Part shown: positions 46,940-57,790 of the stretch, piece by piece
How the letters are laid out: each line of letters begins with the position of its first letter
Position numbering within the stretch: position 1 is the stretch's first letter
Assembly (NCBI GenBank): GCA_026545765.1
Contig: CM048842.1
Coordinates: 24,528,667 to 24,592,666, forward strand
Direction: 5' to 3'
DNA from: Plantago major
Lineage: Eukaryota > Streptophyta > Magnoliopsida > Lamiales > Plantaginaceae
Length of the DNA stretch: 64,000 nucleotides
The notes under the pieces: generated by a model
What the model was told of the DNA's origin: nothing
The model's input: only the letters and a program-made list of their open reading frames with translations
Database searches by the model: none
Translations under genes and position numbers: made by a program

Positions 46940-47256
46940 TCATCACTTAGAATGCTTGAAATACACACAGAGCTTACACACCAAGAACTTACATGTACGA
47001 ACTTGTTCATTCAAGCATACAAGCCTTCAATCTACTTATTCTTCAGCTTACAGTTGCGACTAAGCTCTTGAATTCTAAGTAGCACGAAAGTTCTAAGTGT
47101 CTTGATCCTTAACAAGCATTGCTATCTGTGAAGGAGTTGAATCAAAAGATCAAGAATTAGAGATTCATTCTCTAGAACATTTATCATAGACTTGGGTCAG
47201 TAAAGAACATATCACTACACATTGTGAAGTGTGTTAAGTGACTCTTGTTCAAGAAG

Positions 47257-47654
47257 GTAGTATTACATAACTGTAGAAGTTATTAATCTATCAAATCCTG
47301 ACAAACTACCTTAACCAACACCTTAAACGGCGTGGAGTAAATGAAGTACTTAGTTTGGGAAACTAAGGAATAACTCCAAGGTTACTGAACATAGGAAGTA
47401 CTTAGTTTAAGAAACTAAGAAATAACTCAAAGGTTTCTGAGTATAGGAAGTACTTGTAGTATTACATAACTGTAGAAGTTATTAATCTATCAAATCCTGA
47501 CAAACTACCTTAACCAACACCTTAAACGGCGTGGAGTACATGAAGTACTTAGTTTGGGAAACTAAGGAATAACTCCAAGGTTACTGAGCATAGGAAGTAC
47601 TTAGTTTAAGAAACTAAGAAATAACTCAAAGGTTTCTGAGTATAGGAAGTACTT
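47257..47654 (+). repeat. 199-bp tandem duplication in S2 3' LTR
   Basis: Two adjacent copies differ at only a couple of positions. Each includes minisatellite hairpin units. The 5' LTR has one copy, so the event is later than, or independent of, the insertion. Confidence 0.92.
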
Positions 47655-48072
47655 GGCTGAGAAAGCCGGGGAATAACTCAGGGGGAACACTTGGTTGGGA
47701 ACCTAGTATATTTACGAATCGAGAGAAGATATTTGTAAGGTGAACTCATTTATCTGTCTTAGTGGATTCTAGGTCTGAGAAAAGCCGAAGTGGATTAGTT
47801 GAAGGATTACGCCACCTTCAGATACCACTATAAAGATCAGTGTTATTTACTTTCTGCAATTTATTACTTGCTTTATTTACCTTGCTGAGTATTTACACAT
47901 ATCTTGCTGAGCATGTGCACTTATCACAGAAAAGTCTTCCGCTCTCTGAAATTAAGTATCAGATATCTTCACAAATATCTGAGAAATTATGTTTATCGAC
48001 AAAAGTTGTAAAAGACTATGCAGCCCCCCCCCCCCCCCTAGTCTTTTCCCTTTGCTGTTATCTGGACCAACA

Positions 48073-48077
48073 TAGAG
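48073..48077. repeat. Target-site duplication of S2, right copy
   Basis: TAGAG, identical to 31796-31800. Confidence 0.93.
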
Positions 48078-49172
48078 TCTTTCGTGAGTCGTTCTTCCAA
48101 GTTATGAAAGCTTCTATTATGATTATTAAATTTGCTAGTTGCTTACGTTTTGCATGATATTTAACTAAGGTGGTGTAGTGGATTTAAAATCTCGTAAGGT
48201 TGTTTCTCTTGTAAATAGCAAGTCTGTTTAACTCTTTGGTCCAAAACCCGGTGAGAAACTTTAAAGCCGATGAAAAAATATTGTACCTTCGGGAAGTGCA
48301 AACTCCCTTGTTTACGCCTCTCCATGCTCATGTGTATTCTATTAAGTTATGTATGACGAACAACATGCACTTTATGGTCTACTTTATCAAAGCCAGTGCA
48401 TTAAAAAGAACCGGTTTGGGGAGAAGAATTCTACTGTGCCGATATGCTTATTTATACTTGTAAACTGTACTACTTCCCCTGATTAGTTGATTCGTCTCGG
48501 AGTGTATCTGTGGTGCTTGTCATCACTGTTGTCGTGTTGGGCATGTTTCAGATACTACCTATATACCGGCGTGGTCCAAAAAAACCATATGTCCGTGAGT
48601 GTTGATGGCACGTATACCAAACTGACACGCACAAAAGTGCGGACTTCGGTCAAACAGACTCTACCAAAAAAATTGAGACTAAAAGAGTCCATAGTGGCCA
48701 AATTGATTAGCATGTAATTCATTGTATGCAAAAATGTGGTGATATAGAAGTTTGGTTGTATGTTCTGACAAGCTGCTGCACGTGAAGAAAAAGTCCCTTC
48801 CGACTTAACTGACTGAGTATTTTGCATGAGGTATTTGAGGCACCTTTGTGACGAAAGTCACCTTCCTTTTCTCTTGCATTTCTTGAATGATTACCCACTG
48901 GATACTTCCAGAGTGTGAGAGAGAGTTATGTACGATTCCTTGTGAGGGATTGATGAGAAACTATCTTGCTTGATTTTTTGTACAATATTCTGTCAAGGTT
49001 AGTTGAGTACAAACCCTTTACATCTTGTGAACTTAATGCTTACAATGGTAGAATTCGGTCACTTGGAAGTCTGACTCGTTTGTGTGTTTCTTGTTTATCG
49101 TTGTCTAGAGTCTAGTTTGTTTTTAGTTTGTTTGTTTGCTCGAGGACGAGCAAGGGTTCGGTTTGGGGAGTT
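48078..49172 (+). other. C 3' non-coding region, second part
   Basis: About 1.1 kb shared with A and D. It contains the second purine motif (48413-48428) and the true polypurine tract GTTTGGGGAG (49161-49170). No gene was seen. Confidence 0.75.
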
Positions 49173-50413
49173 TGATGAGACAATAATTTCGAGTCTCATT
49201 TAGTCCTTTTTAGCGGTCTTTGTGAGTCTTCGTCTTTAGTTTTATAGTGTTTTTTGTACATTTTTATGCTTTGGTATTTTGGTTTTGTTTTGTAGGAATT
49301 AGTGATTTTAAGCCAAAGGTGAAGAAAGGAGGTCAGCCAGGCTCACCGCGGTGAGATTTTACGAGGCTGGTACTGGAATTGCTGAAGTGGCTCGCCACGG
49401 CGAAGTAATTTGCTCGTCGCGGTGAGATTTTACGAGAGCTCCAATAAATCCATCGGGAGGAGTTCTCTGCGGCGAAGCATTTTGCTCGCCATGGCGAGAT
49501 TTTACGAGATTATGCGAGGAAGATATATATTTTGATAAAGAAGACTCGCCGCGGCGCGATGCGCAGATTAGATTTTTTCATTCCTTATTATTTTGGGAAT
49601 GAGGACAATTACTCTCATACTTTATTTTAACCGAGTTCTTAGAAAAAAGTTTCATATTCATACATTGACATTGAGACATTATTGGAGCTTGGTTTTCATC
49701 ATTGTTGAAGAATTGATATCGAATTCCTGGTAATATTTGATAATTCTCTATCGTTTATCTCTTAGATTCGTGTTGTTATTGTTTATCGAATTGTATGAGC
49801 TTGCGTGCGATTATCAACATGTCTGTGTTTATCATATGCAATACCTGGAAGTCTTTGATCTTTGCTTCTACTATGAGTAGCTAAACCACTCCGAACACGG
49901 TAGTTATGTGACGGTTTTGCGTATTCGCTTCTAGGGTTAGGATTCGTTCATATAGGTTCGTCTAGTTCAAAATTTTCGTAAAAACTATCAATCCAATTCG
50001 CTAGTTCAAGATCTTCTAAATCGTTTTCGGTTAAGGATCGTGGATTGATGACCCATGATTACTCTAGTTCAAAACATTCAAATGACGATTGGTTGAGGTT
50101 GGATTGATCGATTTATGTACACCGACCGTATGACAAGTATGAACAATTTCCCTAGAGTGAATTAGTATTACTCGAACATAACTGATGTGTTCCCTCTATC
50201 TCATTGATTTCAACCTTTACATTGCTTTATCTGATTTCTAGTTTAAGAAGTATTCAAACTAAAATCATTCAATTGTTTACAGAAGTAACTGTTTGCTCTC
50301 AACTCGTTCTGGTAGCTTAATTGGTTCCTTAGCGAACAATTCCGTGGTTAGCATTGTTTGTCTATAACAACCTCTTACTACTTGGTTTTCTAAGTAATAA
50401 TTTAAGCACATCA
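49173..50413 (+). repeat. C 3' LTR (1241 bp)
   Basis: Starts TGATGAGACAATAATTTCGA and ends TTTAAGCACATCA, clearly the same family as the A LTR. Perfect palindromes CTCACCGCGGTGAG (49342-49355) and CTCGCCATGGCGAG (49485-49498) correspond to the A motif with symmetric base changes. Confidence 0.9.
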
Positions 50414-51025
50414 CTCGCGAAAACATAAACAAACAAATCATCTTTCTCAAACAACACAGATATGAACAACAATCGCATAACCAACATTGATGCTAAAACT
50501 ATTCCATCATATATAAACTAAATAATCAAATAATCAAAGATCCCAGATAGGCTGATATAACTGAAAGTAAATTAACTGAAAACTGAATTGAAATCATGTT
50601 TGAAACAACTAAACTGTAAGAAGATGGGGAGTGTCGACCCTCTGCTTCTCCTCTTCGATTCCACCTTGCTTGATCGATCTTGATGGCTTCGTTGGATGCT
50701 TGCTGGCGGCTAGGGTTTTGGGGTTTCACTTCCCCGAGGAGTGGTTCTCTCTCAGGAGAGCTGCTTTTGGGGTTTCACTTCCTCGAGGACTGGTTCTCTC
50801 CAGGAGAGCTGCTTTGTAAGCTATTGTTGATTATGAGACCCCTGAGGTCTTATTTATAGGTGAAATCTCGAGCTCAAACTGCCATTGGTGTATAAGGAAG
50901 GTTTAGGAAGACGGGTCTTAGCCTGACAGGCCAGAAGAATGGACCAGAAGCAAATCAGTCGGTGAACTGCAGTCCACAGCTGACCGCAGTGACCCCCTCT
51001 GCGGTCCAAAGGAGACCGCAGACTG
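50414..51025 (-). mobile_element. LTR fragment of an unassigned retrotransposon
   Basis: The minus strand reads two GC-rich inverted repeats (50966-50990 and 50998-51022), then a TATA-like CCTATAAATA (about 50855-50864), then a 5' leader-like stretch. A ~47-bp segment is repeated in tandem (50722-50768 and 50769-50815). This order suits an LTR promoter, and S3 inserted at 51025. The family is not determined, and no protein similarity was seen. Confidence 0.4.
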
Positions 51026-52615
51026 TGTTGGTCCAGATAATGGAAAAGTAAAAGACTAGAGGGGGGGGGGGGTTAATAGTCTTTTAAAACTTTTGTCGAT
51101 AAAACAGTTTCACAGATATGTGTGAAGATATTTGATACTTATAATCAGAGAGTGGAAGACTTTACTATGATAAGTGCACGTCCTCAACAAGATATAATGT
51201 GTTTAAATACTTTGCAAGATAAAGAGAACGATAAGTAAATTGCTGAAATTAAATAACACGTCTTTTTATAGTGGTATCTGAAGGTGGCGCAATCCTTCAA
51301 CTAATACACTTCGGCCATTCTCAGACCTAGAATCCACTAAGATAGATAATTGTGTTCACCTTACAAATATCTTCTCTCGATTCCTAAATACACTAGGTTC
51401 CCAACCAAGTGTTCCCCCTGAGTTATTCCCCGGCTCCCAACAAAGTACTTCCTATATACTCAGAAACCTTTGAGTTGTTCCTTAGTTTCCCAAACTAAGT
51501 ACTTCCTATACTCCAGGCCGTGTATGGTGTTGGTTAAGAAGAGTTTGTCAGATTGGTAGATTAATAACTTCTACAGTTATGTAATACTACCTTCTTGAAC
51601 AAGAGTCACTTAACACACTTCACAATGTGTGGTGATATGTTCTTTACTGACCCAAGTCTATGATAAATGTTCTAGAGAATGAATCTCAGATACTTGATCT
51701 TTTGATTCAACTCCTTCACAGATATCAATGCTTGTTAACGATCAGGACACTTAGAACTTTCGTGCTACTTAGAATTCAAGAGCTTAGTCACAACTGTAAG
51801 CTAAAGAGTAAGTAGGCAGAAGGCCTATATGCTTGAGAGAAAGATACCACTAGTTGTATTATCAGAGAAGCTTGGTATTTTCAGTGAGTTCAGTATGTGT
51901 TTTCAAGCATTCTAAGTGGTGATATTTATAGTTGAAAATCTTGCCGTTTGAATAGTATCCGTCAGGCTCAATGAAATTCAAACTATTGATATCTGTAAAT
52001 AGTACTGCAGAAGATGTTGTCTCTTTTCAGAGATTTCCTCTTTTGTTCAGATGTCTCTGTCTGCGCATTAAATGCATTGTACTATTTTCGTCCTGCAGTG
52101 CCAACGAAACTATGCACGCTTTCTGAAGCATTACATGTCCTTTTCAAGAAACTCTCACATCTCCATATACTTTATTAAAACATTGTTTCCTGGAACCAAA
52201 GTTTTGTCCAAGGTATCTGAGTGTAGGTATCTGTGGGCACTTTTCCTCATTCAGAAACCTTGTGTTCTCAGATATATTTTGTGAAACATGTTTATTGAAA
52301 AACACTTGTTTCTTCAAGATATCTGGACATAGGTATCTGATGAAACAAATTTCCTTCGTCTTCAGCAAACTCGTGCAGTCTTCAAATCTTCAAATTTGTT
52401 GAACTTTTCTGCCGGATGCCTTCTTCTTGATCTTCTTCAAAGATATAAAAAATTATATTCAGAGACCTAACATCCTATACAAGATTTGCTAGACTAACAT
52501 ACTCAGTGATTTTCCTCTTTTACTGTGTTCAAGTGAACTAAGAGTACTAAGCACCTTTCTGAGCTAAGATAAGTCATTAGGTTGCTGATCAAAATCTAAA
52601 CAGATATTCCTAACA
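51026..52615 (-). repeat. S3 3' LTR (1590 bp)
   Basis: Reads TGTTAGGAATATCTG to CCAACA on the minus strand. TATA-like box at 51923-51930; minisatellite with a perfect hairpin at 51481-51499; G tract at 51061-51072. Confidence 0.92.
51923..51930 (-). promoter_or_regulatory. TATA-like box in S3 LTR
   Basis: TATAAATA on the minus strand, at the conserved position. Confidence 0.45.
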
Positions 52616-52630
52616 AATTTCCCCCTTTTT
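52616..52630 (-). other. S3 polypurine tract
   Basis: Minus strand AAAAAGGGGGAAATT directly before the LTR. S2 has AAAAACGGGGAAATT. Confidence 0.8.
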
Positions 52631-52753
52631 GATCAGTCAACGATGACTATCTTGAAAACCTATTACAACTTGGAAGAGGGAACAATCCAACACTTAATCA
52701 TTTCTTATGATCTTTTCAATTCAGTTAATTAATTAAGTGCATAAAGTAAACAT

Positions 52754-54200
52754 TGATGAGTCGGTTTTATACCGTCTCATCTGGTCTTTCTTACCGTCTT
52801 TTTGTCATCCTTGAGTATAGTTTTATTTAGTTTTCGTAGAGTATTTTTACTTGTTTTGTTCTTTGTGTGTTTTGTAGATATTTGGCTAAACCGCATTAAT
52901 TGAAGGTAAAATGGTGTATTTTATATGCATCTACAAGATATGGAGTTCCAATGCCTCGTATGGATGCTAGAAATGGAGCGGGAAGGCCAAAATATCGAGA
53001 ATCGGAGTCAAAAGGCGTCAAAGGGACAAAACGGTCACTCCAGAAGAACTGACGACGCCAGTTATCACACTGGCGTACGCCAGCAACCTTCTGTTTGGCG
53101 TATCGCCAAACTGGCGACGCCAGTCTTGATTACTGGCGATGCCAGTTTTCTAACTGGCGACGCCAGTTTCTCTTCTGCCGTTTTTTCTGCGATTTCGTCT
53201 CCTAATTCGCCCAGACCTAGTATTTCTCCTTTCTATTAGTTATAACATGACATCATCACTTTTGATTTTCATTCTATTGTCAAGAACAAACTTTGCTCAA
53301 GAGCTAGACCTAGTTTTCAAGGCAATTACCCGCTTTGAGGTAATTGAACCGTTTTCCCTTGTAATTCGAAGATTGTCGTTGATTGAGAGATTATCTATAC
53401 AACTTTGGCATCGATTCGTTTTCGTTCCACAATTTCTACCTAGGGTTTGTGAGAACGAAGGGTAAAATTGTATCAATCCATTCGAATCACTGTATTGTGC
53501 TTGCGATTATGTTTATTTCTAGTATGATTATGCTTTCGCTTGTCATGAGTAGCTAAACACCCCTATTATGGGGTGGTGACTGATTCAATGCATGCTAGCT
53601 TGGGTTTATGTGATTTGAAGTGCATCGGATCGACTACTTGTGCTTTTTAGATTAATTACTATTCCTGCTATCACGTTTGATGATCTTCTAGACAAAATCA
53701 CTGTTAGATTAAGCATTTAATCAATACACCAAAATGTCTTTCGTCTTGCTTGATTTAACAGTTAGTTGCTAAGGGTGATAGTAGGTTAGTCAAATTGATT
53801 GTAGCCTAGTGAAACTGACGCCTTCATTACTGCTATTCATTTTTGAACTCAAGACTGTGACAACTTGCGTAGTCAATCCCGTGAATCACATATATCCTGC
53901 TAGCTAGCTTGTTAACGTTACCACTCCATAATTTCCCCCATTCATATTTTAATCTCGTTACTGTCAAATCAGTTTATAGTAGTTGCAAGTAGTTATTTAC
54001 TTTAGTCTATTGTCTCGCTGCCGAAAAAACAAACCTTTACTGCTTTTCATATTGTTACTTTTGTTCGTAAACTGAAGCTCAGCCTAGTTACGTCCCTTGA
54101 GACCGACCTCGGGGTTAACTCCACTACACTACAGGTTTTTGTAGTGTTGAGGATTAACTCTTGGCTTTAAATAAATTCAGAACTTTGATTTGACACATCA
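52754..54200 (+). repeat. D 5' LTR (1447 bp)
   Basis: Starts TGATGAGTCGGTTTTATACC and ends TTTGACACATCA. A cluster of palindromes lies at 53070-53168, including CTGGCGTACGCCAG and three copies of ACTGGCG-A-CGCCAGT type. Confidence 0.92.
53070..53168 (+). repeat. Palindrome cluster in D 5' LTR
   Basis: CTGGCGTACGCCAG (53070-53083), TTTGGCG-TAT-CGCCAAA (53094-53110), and ACTGGCG-A-CGCCAGT-type units (53110-53124, 53132-53146, 53154-53168). Counterparts in the 3' LTR lie at about 59397-59490. Confidence 0.9.
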
Positions 54201-54206
54201 AGTTTT

Positions 54207-54224
54207 TAGCGCCGCTGCCGAGGA
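54207..54224 (+). other. D primer-binding site (tRNA-Asp type)
   Basis: TAGCGCCGCTGCCGAGGA is three bases away from the tRNA-Asp complement and lies in the correct place after the LTR. Confidence 0.75.
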
Positions 54225-54340
54225 CTTAACTCCTTTGTTAAGTTTACGAATTCTTGTGACAGTATTTTTACTTTCTGTATTTTTAATTCACTATTTTTCT
54301 ATTCTCTGCGTCTAACACATCCCCTTTCAGATAGTGCATA

Positions 54341-55320
54341 AATGGAAGAAGAGGTCTTGATTCACCTATTGCACCGTTTATTGATGATATCGATAGGCAT
54401 TGTAGCAGGCAGAGAAGGATCAGGGAAACAGTAAGTGAGCCGGTACTTCAGCAGCATATCGAAATTTCTAACGAACCACCACCTTCCATGGCTATTATCT
54501 TCGCACCACCTCTGGGCAACCACTGCCCCAACATTGTTGTCCTAGACAATGTGAGGAATTTTGACATTAAGGGCCATCTTATGGCCCTACTTCCGAAGTT
54601 CTATGGGCAGAAGAATGAGGACGTCATGGGATTTCTGTTAGAGCTGGAGTTGTTCATTGGGAGCCTAGCTAAGGGTGAGGGTGTTACTGATAATGAGCTA
54701 AGGATGAAGGTTTTTCCCCTGTGCTTGAATGACAGGGTACGGACGTGAATGAATGGCTTGGACGGAGGAAGCCTAACCACATGGCCCCATGTATACAGTG
54801 CATTCATGCAAAAGTATTACCCCCAATCTAAAACTTCTGCGATTAGGCAACAGATCAGCACTTTTACCCAGATGTATGACAAGTCTCTATGTGAGGCGTG
54901 GGATATGTTCAAGGGTCTTCTCTCTCAGTGTCCTCACCACAGGTTTCCACAGGTTGATTTAAATCAGTATTCCTATGACGGATTAAATGAGAACCAGCAA
55001 GCTTTGATAGACGTGTCTTGTGGGGGTAGCATGATGGAGCTAACCGCGGATGCTCTAAAGGACAAGTTCGCTAAGTTGGCACAGAATAACCAGCACAGGA
55101 ACCCCAGGAAGAACACTAGGGGGAAAAGAGGTGAAGCTAATGCCACATATGACGAAGGACAGGGATCGAGTGCAGAGATTGCAGCACTTACCAACGAAAT
55201 CAGGCAACTTAAGGAACATGCCTTTAACAGCAGCCCCAGCTTATCTACTGAAGTTTGAGGAGTCTGCAAGAACCCTGGACACGGAGCTAATATGTGCAGG
55301 TCTGATCTAGCCATAGAAAG
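54341..55320 (+). pseudogene. D gag with zinc knuckle-like end
   Basis: NFDIKGHLMALLPKFYGQ, then DNELRMKVFPLCLND, FMQKYYPQSKTSAIRQQI and LCEAWDMFKGLLSQCPHH follow the Athila retrotransposon gag domain in order. A C-x2-C-like end (GVCKNPGHGANMC at about 55260-55298) is the usual Athila knuckle position. Gag would form particles and could package D RNA. The A gag-like fragment covers only the middle of this domain. The region is degraded. Confidence 0.82.
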
Positions 55321-56623
55321 GAAGCAGCCTGAAGCGGAAGCACTACATGAGGAGGTATGCTGGGTCCAGCAGGGACCAGATAGGAAATCGATTTACTGGC
55401 ATAAAAGGAACAACTTCAATGCGCAACGAGGAGGGTACCAAAAACCTCCCACCAATCAGTTTAATCGACAGGGTGATAGATCCCTGTTGAGCTATGCCAA
55501 TGATAACTGCGAGAACCCAACCCCAAGAGTTCAGGAGGTCCAACCAGCAGGTAGCTCTGGATTAGCAGATGATTTTCGGAGCTTCATGAACGAGTCGCGA
55601 GAGTTTATGCGCGAGACCAAGGTATACCGCCAGTCCACCGACTTCCGTATTGGGAAGCTAGAGAAGGACAACGATGCGATCCACGGCGTTCTACAGCAGC
55701 TACTTGAGAAGAACCATGAGAGGGAGAAAGGAAAATTCCCTGGTGCCCCGGATAGGGCAATCGCGATCAAGGTTATAACAGAAACTCCGGTTGAGGTGAC
55801 CGTTTCGGGAGATGAGACCCGTGTTGAGGTTTCAAAATAGATTTGCACAACTTGTAGGTGTGCATCATCTGTTCCGATTGCTAGAGGAACGATAGTGGAA
55901 GAGGTGATAACCCCCGGTAATCCTGTTGATGAGTTGACTCCCGAGCAAGAGGGAGATACAGGTATTGTGGATCAGGATCTGGTTTCTGCGGTAGATGAGG
56001 ATTCTGCGAGTATGGTATGCACTCCAGAGGTAGGAGCAAGATGCATTCCGGCCGAGGAAGAAGAGGGCACGGAGAATGGTACAGAGTACCCCCTAGGTAA
56101 GAAGAGCTTTAATATTGTAGTGGGGATGGGTACCTCGAAGGTCATAGCAACCTTGGATACTGGAGCTACCGTTAGCTCTATTACGTAAAGCCTCTTCAAA
56201 GGATGTAGTTTCACGACACTGGAGGAGATGAAAGCTCGTCTATTGATGGCGGATGGGTCGCATAGGAGGCATGTTGAACTTGCAAGGGATGTTGCAGTCA
56301 AGCTGAATGGGGAGACTATCCTCACCGATTTTGTTGTCCTGAAAGACGTTCGAGAAGAACAGAAGGAAGCACCCGATATAGTCTTACTTGGTTGGCCATT
56401 TTTACTCGCCTCTAAAATGGACATTAGTGTGTTTAGGTGCACAACAAAATATGAGGTGAATGGTCGAGTGGGAACAGTAAAGGCATTGGACTACCTCCCT
56501 AAGGATTTTATTCGGAAGGAGTATTCCGCAGGTTTCGTGGGACCTCTCTATGTAATCTCTCAGGAACAGAGCAAAAGAAGTGCAAGCAAGGGGAAGTCTA
56601 GTACCCAATATCGTGCCAACTAG
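55321..56623 (+). pseudogene. D protease region
   Basis: A Gln/Asn-rich stretch and a helical segment lead to FNIVVGMGTSKVIATLDTGATVSSI at about 56107-56187, whose DTGA is the aspartic protease signature. MADGSHRRHVEL and VVLKDV, then DIVLLGWPFL, complete a retroviral-type protease fold as in Athila. It would mature gag. The region is degraded. Confidence 0.78.
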
Positions 56624-56655
56624 AGTGCGAAAGTCAAGCTAGTGACTTGAAACAA

Positions 56656-56679
56656 GCGCTTCCCGGGAGGCAACACGGG
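56656..56679 (+). repeat. Conserved GGGAGGCAAC hairpin in D
   Basis: AGCGCTTCCCGGGAGGCAAC followed by ACGGG. It lies just after the protease reading and is equivalent to A 21611-21637. Confidence 0.5.
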
Positions 56680-56991
56680 CTTTACTTGTTTTTTAGATAG
56701 CTCGCTTTGCATTCACGTTTTCCTTTCATAAAGTAGTTGCATTCACGTTCAATCCTTCTTTAAGGTTAAAAAAAAAAAAAAAAAGCGACGCCAGATTTCC
56801 TAGTGTGGCGCCAGCTTCCTTCTCCTCTTCCCATTCGACTTCCCTCTTTCTTTCTATATAACCCCGGCCCAATTCCACCGTTCTTCTTCACTCTTCCACA
56901 ATGCCTTGAGATTTTTGTTAGCTTAGCAATTGTCCACTAACATTCATACTCTCTGTTGTGTCTCCTATGTTGTTGTCAATTTCAGATAATC
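56680..56991 (+). promoter_or_regulatory. Possible internal promoter region of D
   Basis: Two GC-rich units (GCGACGCCAG near 56787 and TGGCGCCA near 56806) like those of the LTR are followed by TATATAA at 56855-56861. A CT-rich stretch comes next, then the ATG at 56992 about 130 bases on. A poly-A run lies at 56768-56784. Promoter function is inferred only. Confidence 0.35.
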
Positions 56992-57790
56992 ATGCCATCT
57001 TCGGAAGCCACGAGAGAACCATCAAGGAATAACGCATTGGAACGGGTAAACCCCCCACCCCCAGAAAAATTTGGCCCTCACCTGGTTACTGTAAGCAGCT
57101 GGACATACAAGCCGCAGAATGCTCATAGGGGTTTCATCCTAGACAAGGGAGTGGATTTGAGGTACCAGGGAGATGAGGTAGACGAATACTTAGAGTACAT
57201 AACCCCATTGAAGAACATGCTCGAAACTAGAGGATGGCTCAAATTAACAGACAATCTCGGATCCTACGACCGGGAGCTTGTCTTGGAGTTCTATCCTAAC
57301 AATGATAATAGGAAGATCGAGGAAACGTCTCTTACTCCTTGGGTGCCCATTAGAGGGGGATACGTCGAGTTCTCGCCACATGCTATCGACAGGTTCTTCG
57401 CAGTTCCTAACACCGACGAGCGGAAGAGGGTCACACCCAGAATTGAAGATAAGCACCTCCACATCTTCTACAATAGGCTCTTAAATTCCTTCTGCCCGCG
57501 GGGACATGTTACTTTCTTCAGGACCGTCTTTAGCCCAATGCTACGTGACATCATGGCGGGAAGCCATATCAATCTTGCGAAAGCTAGTCTACCCTTTTCT
57601 TATCACCTCCCTCTACAAACGAGCTGGAATTGCAGTACTTGCAACAGAGCACCCCCACGCGATGTTAACAGGAAAATCATTATTTCAAATGCGTGTTGTG
57701 GACGTGATTAGATCACGCGAAGCAAGGCGAAAGAGAAACGCAAGGGCAATGGAGGTGGCTGACGACGCTCAGTCAACTAATCAGTACTAG
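56992..57790 (+). pseudogene. D second ORF: putative plant transposon-protein domain
   Basis: It starts MPSSEATREPSRNNALERVN. The middle reads LVLEFYPN, then VPIRGGYVEFSPHAIDRFF, which I recognise as the domain often named putative plant transposon protein, found near Ty3/Athila and envelope-like genes. It has no catalytic motif of a transposase. The S2 envelope-like region has a similar LEFYNN and LDETAFCELF arrangement. The start is chosen at the ATG after the TATA-like box and CT-rich leader. It is degraded in its last third. The function is unknown. Confidence 0.6.

Larger units (their letters stand above)
31801..48072 (+). mobile_element. S2: full-length sirevirus (Ty1/copia) with envelope-like region
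   Basis: A 16.3-kb element with LTRs of 1618 and 1819 bp, perfect TAGAG duplications, tRNA-Met primer site and polypurine tract. Its order is gag, spacer, protease, integrase, RT, RNase H, hairpin array, spacer and a 5.5-kb envelope-like region. All structural parts are present and the ends look whole. The coding regions are broken in roughly ten places, so it is a fossil. LTR divergence outside one patchy segment is about 4% by eye, or roughly 1-2 million years under the assumed rate. It sits in the 3' non-coding region of C. Confidence 0.96.
46254..48072 (+). repeat. S2 3' LTR
   Basis: 1819 bp, collinear with the 5' LTR. It is longer because a 199-bp segment occurs twice in tandem (47257-47455 and 47456-47654). 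TATA-like box at 46932-46939; 15-C tract at 48024-48038; ends CTGGACCAACA. Confidence 0.95.
48073..50413 (+). mobile_element. C: Athila-type Ty3 element, 3' piece
   Basis: The rest of C after the S2 insertion: the 3' non-coding region (48073-49157), polypurine tract and 3' LTR (49173-50413). The non-coding part matches A 22200-23392 and D 57930-59094. No target duplication can be tested because the 5' end of C is absent. Confidence 0.88.
51026..52753 (-). mobile_element. S3: sirevirus, 3' LTR and adjacent non-coding piece
   Basis: Minus-strand copy of the S family. The LTR is at 51026-52615, with the polypurine tract at 52616-52630 and 3' non-coding sequence to 52753. It continues at 60395 after element D. 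It extends past the right window region, so the 5' half is not seen. It is a fossil; age cannot be measured from one LTR. Confidence 0.92.

Noticed and set aside
53050-53170. Spaced palindromic repeats in the D LTR resembling a CRISPR-like pattern
   Set aside because: The units are short, spacers are irregular and contain no unique fixed-length segments, and the cluster is duplicated with the LTR.
52925-53239. 104-codon frame in the D 5' LTR (also 59265-59525)
   Set aside because: It runs through the palindrome cluster, is LTR sequence in both places and has no recognisable domain.
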